From: Pseudomonadota bacterium
Lineage (GTDB): Bacteria > Pseudomonadota > Gammaproteobacteria > Burkholderiales > Rhodocyclaceae
Assembly: GCA_023459095.1 (NCBI GenBank)
Contig: JAEWVQ010000264.1
Location: 1 to 9,107 of the forward strand
Direction of reading: 5' to 3'
Length of the DNA stretch: 9,107 nucleotides
The notes below the pieces were generated by a model that saw only the letters and a list, made by a program, of their open reading frames with translations, did no database searches and was not told the origin of the DNA. Position numbers and translations under genes: made by a program. The stretch's first letter is position 1; every line of letters begins with the position of its first letter. Positions 1-6,782 of the stretch are shown here, piece by piece.

Positions 1-111
1 GCCGGGCCGCTCGCGGTGTGGGTGGCGGTGCGCGAGCTGACCCCGCTGACCCTCAACTGGCTGCGCGTGTACCGGCAGTCGCAACCCGAACTGTTCCGTC
101 TCGACGCGTGA
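1..111 (+). CDS. C-terminal end of an unidentified protein (partial)
   Basis: An open frame runs from the first base of the window and stops at TGA 109-111, giving 36 residues that end in ...QPELFRLDA. The stop lies only 5 bases before the hypE start, so the gene is probably in the same operon and may encode a hydrogenase accessory protein. I do not recognise the family. In many hyp operons hypD precedes hypE, but the tail seen here (a W-V-A-V-R-E-L-T-P-L stretch followed by a Leu/Tyr/Arg-rich end) lacks the cysteine-rich, Met-Val-Ser-rich ending expected of HypD, and it does not resemble the end of HypF or HypX as I know them. No function is assigned. The reading frame itself is fairly secure because of the tight spacing to hypE and typical codon use. 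Confidence 0.6.
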   Translation, partial: AGPLAVWVAVRELTPLTLNWLRVYRQSQPELFRLDA

Positions 112-116
112 GCCGC

Positions 117-1166
117 ATGAAAGAGCATTACGTCCGTCCCCTCGACCTGCGCCACGGCCGCGTGGACCTCAACCACGGCGCCGGCGGCCGCGCCATGACG
201 CAGCTGATCGACGAGCTGTTCGCGCGCGCCTTCGCCAACGACCACCTTGGCCAGGGCAATGACGGCGCCGTGTTGCCCGCGCCGGCGCCGGGCGAACGCC
301 TGGTGATGGCGACCGACGCCCACGTGGTGAGCCCGCTGTTCTTTCCCGGCGGCGACATCGGCAGCCTCGCCGTGCATGGCACGGTGAACGACGTCGCGGT
401 GATGGGCGCGCGCCCGCTCTATCTGAGCGCGAGCTTCATCCTCGAGGAGGGCTTTCCGCTCGCCGATCTGGCGCGCATCGTCGCCTCGATGGCGCATGCC
501 GCGCGCGAGGCCGGCGTCGCCGTGGTCACCGGCGACACCAAGGTGGTGGAGCAAGGCAAGGGCGACGGCGTGTTCATCGCCACCACCGGCCTGGGCGCGC
601 TCGCCGCCGGGCGCGAAACCGGCGGCGCGCGGGCGCGCCCCGGCGACGCGGTGCTGGTGTCGGGCACCCTGGGCGACCACGGCATGGCGATTCTCGCGCA
701 GCGCGAGGGGCTGGCCTTCGAATCGGCCATCGTCTCCGACAGCGCCGCGCTCCACGGCCTGATCGACGCCTTGTTCGCCGCGGTGCCCGAGGGCATCCGC
801 GTGCTGCGCGACCCCACGCGCGGCGGCCTGGCGACCACGCTCAACGAGATTGCGCGCCAGTCCGCGGTGGGCATGGCGCTCGACGAGGCGGCGATCCCGG
901 TGAACCGCCAGGTCGCCGCCGCGTGCGAACTGCTCGGGCTCGATCCGCTCTACCTCGCCAACGAGGGCAAGCTCGTCGTGGTGTGCGCGGCGGAGGTGGC
1001 CGAGGCCGCGCTCGCCGCACTTGCCGCCCACCCGCTCGGCCGCGACGCCGCGCGCATCGGCACGGTGTGCGCCGACGCGCACGGTTTCGTGCAGGCGCGC
1101 ACCGCGTTCGGCGGCCAGCGCATGCTCGACTGGCTCTCCGGCGAGCCGCTGCCGCGCATCTGCTGA
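117..1166 (+). CDS. hypE: HypE, [NiFe]-hydrogenase maturation protein (thiocarboxamide dehydratase)
   Basis: 349-residue protein of the usual HypE length. HypE takes the carbamoyl group that HypF transfers to its C-terminal cysteine and dehydrates it with ATP to a thiocyanate, the source of the CN ligands placed on the active-site iron by HypC/HypD; it acts in the cytoplasm. Visible signatures are the N-terminal R-V-D-L-N-H-G-A-G-G-R motif (residues 15-25), the nucleotide-binding G-D-T-K-V-V segment, R-D-P-T-R-G-G-L-A-T-T, A-N-E-G-K, and the diagnostic C-terminal P-R-I-C with Cys349 as the very last residue. The fold expected is the AIR synthase/PurM-like pair of domains. The ATG at 117 was chosen because it follows the upstream stop by 5 bases and begins just before the conserved N-terminal motif; an ATG at 18 in the same frame would overlap the upstream gene. 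The Shine-Dalgarno sequence is weak, suggesting translational coupling. hoxA follows after 14 bases. Confidence 0.96.
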   Translation: MKEHYVRPLDLRHGRVDLNHGAGGRAMTQLIDELFARAFANDHLGQGNDGAVLPAPAPGERLVMATDAHVVSPLFFPGGDIGSLAVHGTVNDVAVMGARPLYLSASFILEEGFPLADLARIVASMAHAAREAGVAVVTGDTKVVEQGKGDGVFIATTGLGALAAGRETGGARARPGDAVLVSGTLGDHGMAILAQREGLAFESAIVSDSAALHGLIDALFAAVPEGIRVLRDPTRGGLATTLNEIARQSAVGMALDEAAIPVNRQVAAACELLGLDPLYLANEGKLVVVCAAEVAEAALAALAAHPLGRDAARIGTVCADAHGFVQARTAFGGQRMLDWLSGEPLPRIC

Positions 1167-1180
1167 GGCGGCGCGCGCCC

Positions 1181-2665
<1,485 letters not shown>

Positions 2666-2762
2666 GCGGGGGCGCCCGGCTTCGATCGTCTCGTCCCAGT
2701 CGCCTCGTGTCAGTCGTCCTCTGCAATCGTATTTTCCGCGGGCAATGGTTCAAAATAGCGCG
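2666..2762 (+). promoter_or_regulatory. hoxA-hoxB spacer, possible hoxBCJ promoter
   Basis: This 97-base gap is the longest within the hyp-hox set. Its last 40 bases (about 2722-2762) are clearly AT-richer than anything nearby, with ATTTT at 2731 and TTCAAAATAG at 2749-2758. CAAAAT at 2751-2756 resembles a sigma-70 -10 element. No convincing -35 was found at the proper distance, and no GG-N10-GC sigma-54 pair was noticed. A partial direct repeat, CAGTCG at 2697-2702 and again at 2711-2716 (14-base period), lies just upstream. If the -10 call is right, transcription would start within a few bases of the hoxB ATG at 2763, giving a very short or absent leader. This is inference; the spacer may simply be internal to one operon. 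Confidence 0.3.
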
Positions 2763-3758
2763 ATGAATCTGCTCTGGCTCCAATCCGGCGGCTGCGGCGG
2801 CTGCACGATGTCGCTGCTGTGCGCCGATCAGCGTGATCTGCTCGGCCTGCTCGGCGACGCCGGCATCAAGCTGCTGTGGCATCCCTCGCTGTCCGAGGCC
2901 ACCGGCGTCGAGGTGCTGGAGATGCTCGACGCCTGCGTGCGCGGCGAGGTCGCGGTCGACCTGTTGTGCATCGAGGGCTCGATGCTGCGCGGCCCCGACG
3001 GCAGCGGGCGCTTTCACCGCCTCGGCGGCAGTGGCCGGCCGATGATCGACTGGGTGCGCGAACTCGCCGCACGGGCGCGCCACACCCTGGCGATCGGGTC
3101 CTGCGCGGCGTGGGGCGGGGTCACCGCGGCCGGCACCAATCCGGCCGGGGCCTGCGGCCTGCAGTACGACGGCGCGAGCCCCGGCGGCCTGCTCGGCGCG
3201 GCCTACCGTTCGGCCTCGGGGCTGCCGGTGATCAACGTCGCCGGCTGTCCGACCCATCCCGGCTGGGTGGTCGACACCCTGCTCGCGCTCGCCCTCGGCG
3301 AGTTCGCCGCCGCCGACCTCGACGCGCTCGCGCGTCCGCGCTTCTACGCCGACCAGCTGGTCCATCATGGCTGTTCGCGCAACGAATACTATGAATTCAA
3401 GGCCAGCGCGGAGCAGCCCTCCGACCTCGGCTGCATGATGGAGCACATGGGCTGCAAGGGCACCCAGGCCCACGCCGACTGCAACCTGCGGCCGTGGAAC
3501 GGCAACGGCTCGTGCACGCGCGGGGGCTATGCCTGCATCTCGTGCACCGAGCCGGGCTTCGAGGAGCCCGGCCACGCCTTCGCACAGACGCCGAAGCTCG
3601 CCGGCATTCCCATCGGCCTGCCGTCGGACATGCCCAAGGCCTGGTTCGTGGCGCTCGCCGCGCTGTCGAAGTCGGCGACGCCGAAGCGGGTGCGCGACAA
3701 CGCCGTCGCCGATCACCTGGTGGTGACCCCGGCGATCCGCCGCACGGGGCTGAAATGA
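2763..3758 (+). CDS. hoxB: HoxB, small (electron-transfer) subunit of the H2-sensing regulatory [NiFe] hydrogenase
   Basis: 331 residues, close to known HoxB/HupU proteins. It carries the Fe-S clusters that link the active site in HoxC to the signalling partner. The protein starts almost directly at the proximal cluster motif (L-Q-S-G-G-C-G-G-C, Cys11 and Cys14), with no Tat signal peptide, so it is cytoplasmic, as expected of a sensor. Other proximal ligands are Cys114 and Cys162. Probable distal ligands are His201, Cys204, Cys224 and Cys231; probable medial ligands are Cys240, Cys251, Cys258 and Cys261. Some 70 residues follow the last cysteine; in the C. necator protein a C-terminal extension is needed for assembly with the kinase. 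An in-frame ATG at 2745 would add six residues (M-V-Q-N-S-A); 2763 was preferred because 2745 lies inside the promoter-like AT-rich segment, but neither has a clear Shine-Dalgarno sequence. The stop overlaps the start of a 24-codon mini-ORF that leads to hoxC. Confidence 0.95.
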   Translation: MNLLWLQSGGCGGCTMSLLCADQRDLLGLLGDAGIKLLWHPSLSEATGVEVLEMLDACVRGEVAVDLLCIEGSMLRGPDGSGRFHRLGGSGRPMIDWVRELAARARHTLAIGSCAAWGGVTAAGTNPAGACGLQYDGASPGGLLGAAYRSASGLPVINVAGCPTHPGWVVDTLLALALGEFAAADLDALARPRFYADQLVHHGCSRNEYYEFKASAEQPSDLGCMMEHMGCKGTQAHADCNLRPWNGNGSCTRGGYACISCTEPGFEEPGHAFAQTPKLAGIPIGLPSDMPKAWFVALAALSKSATPKRVRDNAVADHLVVTPAIRRTGLK

Positions 3759-3829
3759 GACCGGCGCCGCGGATGGGCGCGCGCCGGGGCGCGCGGGCGG
3801 TGGGCGTGAGCGGGGAGGGCGCGCGGTGA
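3755..3829 (+). CDS. Possible 24-residue coupling ORF between hoxB and hoxC
   Basis: An ATG at 3755 overlaps the hoxB stop as ATGA, and the frame ends at TGA 3827-3829, overlapping the hoxC GTG start as GTGA. GGGG at 3746-3749 sits 5 bases before the ATG. The product would be 24 residues rich in Arg, Gly and Ala, with no recognisable motif. Both overlaps are seen directly in the sequence. That a ribosome uses them, carrying translation from hoxB to hoxC at a fixed ratio, is inference. It could equally be chance in a GC-rich spacer, since stop codons are rare in this composition. Confidence 0.2.
   Translation: MRPAPRMGARRGARAVGVSGEGAR
3812..3819 (+). promoter_or_regulatory. Ribosome binding site for hoxC
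   Basis: GGGGAGGG ends 6 bases before the GTG at 3826. It is the strongest Shine-Dalgarno sequence in the hyp-hox part of the window and supports the GTG as the hoxC start. Confidence 0.7.
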
Positions 3830-5280
3830 GCGAACGCCTCGTGCTCGGTCCCTTCAATCGTGTCGAGGGCGATCTGGAGGTGAGCCTGGAGGTCGCCGAC
3901 GGCCGGGTTGCCGCCGCCTACGTCAATTCGCCGATGTTCCGCGGCTTCGAGCAGATCCTGCGCGGCAAGGACCCGCGCGATGCGCTCGTGCTGGTGCCGC
4001 GCATCTGCGGCATCTGCTCGGTGTCGCAGTCGGCGGCGGCGGCGGCGGCGCTGCGCGCGGCGATGGGGCTGACGGTGCCGGAGAACGGCGAACTCGCCGC
4101 CGCGCTGGTGCAGGCGACCGAGAACCTGGCCGACCACCTGACCCATTTCTACCTGTTCTTCATGCCCGACTTCGCCCGCGACGATTACGCCGGGCGACCG
4201 TGGTTCGAGGCCGTGCGCGCCCGCTTCAAGGCGGTGCAGGGCAGCGCGGCGGCCGATGCGCTGCCGGCGCGCGCGGCCTTCCTGCAACTCACCGGCACGC
4301 TCGCCGGCAAGTGGCCGCACACCCTCAGCCTGCAGCCCGGGGGCTCGGCGCGGGCGGTGAGCGCGGCGGAGAAAATCCGCCTCTACGGCCAGTTGCGCGA
4401 GTTCCGCCGCTGGCTGGAGACGCGCCTTTTCGGCGGCGCGCTGGAGGATTTCGCCGCGCTCGATTCGCTCGCCGCGCTGCGCGCGTGGCGCGGCGCGGGC
4501 GCGGCGGGGCCGGCGGATCTGCGTCTGTTTCTCGACGTCGCCGACGATCTCGGCCTCGGCGCGATCGGCCGCGCCACCGACCGCTATTTCAGCTACGGCG
4601 CCTATGCGCTGCATGGCGAGCCGCTGTTTGCGCGCGGCGTGTGGCATCCGGGACTGGGGGCGGGGCGCGCCGCGTTCGACGCCGACGCCATCGTCGAGGA
4701 CCCGACCCACGCCTGGCTGCGCGGCGATCCGCGCCACCCGTGGCGCGGGCGCACCGAGCCCGACGCCGACAAGGATGGCGCCTATTCCTGGTGCAAGGCG
4801 CCGCGGCTCGCCGGCGAGGTCATGGAGTGCGGCGCGCTCGCGCGGCAGGCGGTCGATGGCCACCCGCTCGCCCGCGCGCTGGTGCGCGAGGGCGGCGGCA
4901 GCGTGCTCGCGCGCGTGGTGTGCCGCGTGCTGGAACTGGCACGCGTGGTGCCGGCGATGGAGGCCTGGGTGCGCGCGCTGCAGCCGGGGGCGCCGTTCTG
5001 CGCCCACGGCACGCTGCCCGACGAGGCGGTCGGCTGCGGCCTGGTCGAAGCCGCGCGTGGCGGCCTCGGGCACTGGCTGACGATCCGCCAGGGGCGCATC
5101 GCCGGCTACCAGATCATCGCGCCGACGACGTGGAATTTCTCGCCGCGCGACGGCGCCGGTGTGCCCGGCGCGCTCGAGCAGGCACTCGTCGGGCTGAGTG
5201 TGGGCGACGCGCGCGTGCCGCTTGCGGTGCAGCATGTGGTGCGCTCCTTCGATCCGTGCATGGTATGCACGGTGCATTGA
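3826..5280 (+). CDS. hoxC: HoxC, large (active-site) subunit of the H2-sensing regulatory [NiFe] hydrogenase
   Basis: 484 residues, starting at GTG with a good Shine-Dalgarno. HoxC holds the NiFe(CN)2CO centre that binds H2 at very low turnover to report its presence. Ligand motifs are R-I-C-G-I-C at 59-64 (Cys61, Cys64) and D-P-C-M-V-C-T-V-H at 476-484 (Cys478, Cys481). The protein ends at His484, so it has no C-terminal peptide for a maturation protease to remove; energy-converting [NiFe] hydrogenases usually have one. Glu14 in R-V-E-G is the expected proton-transfer residue. Ile63 and Phe111 (in H-F-Y-L-F-F) occupy the gas-channel positions that are Val and Leu in standard enzymes (V74/L122 of Desulfovibrio fructosovorans; the 48-residue spacing is the same) and Ile/Phe in C. 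necator HoxC. These features together favour the sensor over a MBH or Hyd-1 large subunit. HypE encoded in the same cluster is part of its maturation pathway. hoxJ begins 22 bases after the stop. Confidence 0.96.
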   Translation: MSERLVLGPFNRVEGDLEVSLEVADGRVAAAYVNSPMFRGFEQILRGKDPRDALVLVPRICGICSVSQSAAAAAALRAAMGLTVPENGELAAALVQATENLADHLTHFYLFFMPDFARDDYAGRPWFEAVRARFKAVQGSAAADALPARAAFLQLTGTLAGKWPHTLSLQPGGSARAVSAAEKIRLYGQLREFRRWLETRLFGGALEDFAALDSLAALRAWRGAGAAGPADLRLFLDVADDLGLGAIGRATDRYFSYGAYALHGEPLFARGVWHPGLGAGRAAFDADAIVEDPTHAWLRGDPRHPWRGRTEPDADKDGAYSWCKAPRLAGEVMECGALARQAVDGHPLARALVREGGGSVLARVVCRVLELARVVPAMEAWVRALQPGAPFCAHGTLPDEAVGCGLVEAARGGLGHWLTIRQGRIAGYQIIAPTTWNFSPRDGAGVPGALEQALVGLSVGDARVPLAVQHVVRSFDPCMVCTVH

Positions 5281-5302
5281 TCGAGGTAGGCGCGCGCCGA
5301 CC

Positions 5303-6658
5303 ATGAGCGACCAGCCCGACCCAGCCCTGTCGTTGCAGCACACCGGTCACCCCGGCGAACTGGTCGGCGTGGGCGAAGACGTGTGGATGGACGTGATCCA
5401 CAAGATGGACGAGGTCTATTCCGACCTGCTGCAATACGAGGTCGCGCTCGAACAGAAGAACGCCAAGCTCGAGGAGTCGCAGCAGTTCATCCTGTCGGTG
5501 CTGACCTCGATGTCGGACATTCTCGTGGTGTGCGACCGCAACGGCCACATCGAGGACGTCAACCGCTCGCTGCTCGACTTCACCGGGCGCGACCTCGCCG
5601 GCCTGCGCGGCACCTCGGTGTTCGACCTGTTCGCCGACGAGGCCGCGCGCGCCCAGGCGCGCCACCTGTTCACGGTGTTCGGCGACGAGGGTGTGCACGA
5701 CTGCGAGCTGCCGCTGCGCGCGCGCGACGGCAGCGCGGTGCCGGTGTCGATCAACTGCATGCCGCGCTACAGCGCGGTCGGCAAGTCGCTCGGCCTGGTC
5801 GTCACCGGGCGGCCGGTGGGCGAGCTGCGGCGTGCCTACCAGGCGCTGCGCCAGGCCCACGACGACCTCAAGCGCACCCAGCAGCAGCTGCTGCATTCGG
5901 AGAAGATGGCCTCGCTCGGTCGCCTGGTGGCGGGGGTCGCGCACGAGCTCAACAATCCGATCAGCTTCATCCTCGGCAACGTCCATGCCCTCCAGCGCTA
6001 TGCAGGACGGCTGGAGCGCTATCTCGCCGCGCTCCATGCCGGGGCTGCGCCGGACGAACTTGCCGCGCTGCGCGCCGAGCTGCGCATCGACCGCATCGTC
6101 GCCGATTTGCCGCCGCTCATCGAAGGCACGATCGAGGGCGCCGAGCGCACCCGCGACATCGTCGACGGCCTCAAGCGCTTTTCCGCGATCGACCGCGAGG
6201 AGCAGCAGCACTTCAACCTCGTTGCGGTGATCGAGCGCGCGGTGAGCTGGGTGTGCAAGGCCACGCGCGGCAGCTTCCGCGTCGACCTCGACCTGCCCGC
6301 GGCCATTCCGGTGCGCGGCTCGCCCGGGCAGATGCAGCAGGTGGTGATGAACCTGGTGCAGAACGCCTGGGACGCCACTGCCGAGCTGCCGGCGCCGTGG
6401 CTGCGCATCGCCGGACGGCTCGGCGACGGGACCGTGTGCATCCGCTTCCACGACAACGGCCCCGGCATCGACGCCCAGCACCTTGCCCACATCTTTGATC
6501 CCTTCTTCACCACCAAGCCGGTGGGCAAGGGCACCGGCCTCGGGCTGTCGATCAGCTACGGCATCGTCGAGCGCCACGGCGGCGGCCTGAGCGCGCGCAA
6601 CCATCCCGACGGCGGCGCCGAGCTGGTGGTCGAGCTGCCGCTCGCCGGCGCGCCTTGA
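5303..6658 (+). CDS. hoxJ: HoxJ, PAS-containing histidine kinase of the H2-sensing system
   Basis: 451-residue soluble kinase with no obvious membrane segment. Order: an N-terminal region with a probable coiled coil (about 25-60), a PAS domain (about 62-180, including I-L-V-V-C-D-R-N-G-H-I and D-V-N-R-S-L-L-D-F-T-G-R), a second helical linker, then the transmitter. The H box is V-A-H-E-L-N-N-P with His214 as phosphorylation site; N box Q-N-A-W-D-A with Asn354; G boxes D-N-G-P-G-I at 384-389 and G-T-G-L-G-L-S at 410-416, with F-D-P-F-F-T-T-K between them. All are intact. In related bacteria HoxJ/HupT forms a complex with HoxBC/HupUV through its N-terminal part and phosphorylates HoxA/HupR; H2 binding by the sensor reduces kinase activity. 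The C. necator H16 copy is known to be inactivated by a substitution, and I see no comparable defect here. GAGGTAGG at 5283-5290 lies 12 bases before the ATG. The gene name rests on its place directly after hoxBC. Confidence 0.92.
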   Translation: MSDQPDPALSLQHTGHPGELVGVGEDVWMDVIHKMDEVYSDLLQYEVALEQKNAKLEESQQFILSVLTSMSDILVVCDRNGHIEDVNRSLLDFTGRDLAGLRGTSVFDLFADEAARAQARHLFTVFGDEGVHDCELPLRARDGSAVPVSINCMPRYSAVGKSLGLVVTGRPVGELRRAYQALRQAHDDLKRTQQQLLHSEKMASLGRLVAGVAHELNNPISFILGNVHALQRYAGRLERYLAALHAGAAPDELAALRAELRIDRIVADLPPLIEGTIEGAERTRDIVDGLKRFSAIDREEQQHFNLVAVIERAVSWVCKATRGSFRVDLDLPAAIPVRGSPGQMQQVVMNLVQNAWDATAELPAPWLRIAGRLGDGTVCIRFHDNGPGIDAQHLAHIFDPFFTTKPVGKGTGLGLSISYGIVERHGGGLSARNHPDGGAELVVELPLAGAP

Positions 6659-6688
6659 GCCGCCCGCCCTGAACCGCGCCGGCTGCGC

Positions 6689-6716
6689 TTGCCCGCCACC
6701 GCGCTTGCGGTAAAGA
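6689..6716 (+). promoter_or_regulatory. Possible sigma-70 promoter for the Lon-related gene
   Basis: TTGCCC (6689-6694) and TAAAGA (6711-6716) are 16 bases apart and fall between the hoxJ stop and the protease start. Matches to consensus are 4 of 6 and 3 of 6. The GCGGTAAAGATG context resembles -10 regions of high-GC betaproteobacteria. An 8-base direct repeat, GCGCTTGC, occurs at 6685-6692 and 6701-6708, overlapping the -35 and spacer. The expected start near 6723 would place the hairpin at 6719-6753 in the 5' untranslated region. Weak evidence; no transcription data. Confidence 0.25.
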
Positions 6717-6718
6717 TG

Positions 6719-6753
6719 TCGGGGAGGCCGGCGCCGGGCGCCCGCCTCCCCGA
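6719..6753 (+). terminator. GC-rich hairpin between hoxJ and the Lon-related gene
   Basis: A perfect 10-bp inverted repeat, TCGGGGAGGC (6719-6728) and GCCTCCCCGA (6744-6753), flanks a 15-base GC-rich loop that can pair further inside. The downstream tail is TTCATTCTC, not a clean U-run, so efficient intrinsic termination is uncertain. It lies 61 bases after the hoxJ stop, a suitable place to end the hyp-hox transcript. The alternative is a structured leader of the protease mRNA if the promoter just upstream is real. Confidence 0.45.
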
Positions 6754-6782
6754 TTCATTCTCGGCTTCAGGAGAACAACAAC

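Noticed and set aside
18..116. N-terminal extension of HypE from an ATG at 18
   Set aside because: It would overlap the upstream coding frame by 94 bases, and the extra residues are Arg/Ala/Val-rich without HypE similarity; 117 fits the family length.
4033..4050. Six tandem GCG codons in hoxC as a possible slippage repeat
   Set aside because: It encodes an Ala run in a helix following the CGIC motif; Ala-rich helices are ordinary in such GC-rich genes and there is no sign of phase variation.
4200..5306. A second + strand frame inside hoxC
   Set aside because: Extreme Arg/Gly/Ala content, no motif, entirely within the well-supported hoxC frame.
3397..5343. A 648-codon - strand frame opposite hoxB/hoxC
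   Set aside because: Arg/Ala/His-rich shadow of hoxC with no recognisable motifs; the + strand carries clear hydrogenase ligand motifs.
5114..6604. A 496-codon - strand frame opposite hoxJ
   Set aside because: Shadow of the kinase gene, biased composition, no motifs.
6659..6782. A sigma-54 (GG-N10-GC) promoter before the protease gene
   Set aside because: The GG...TTGC pair seen at 6681-6692 has an 8-base rather than 10-base spacing, so it does not fit.
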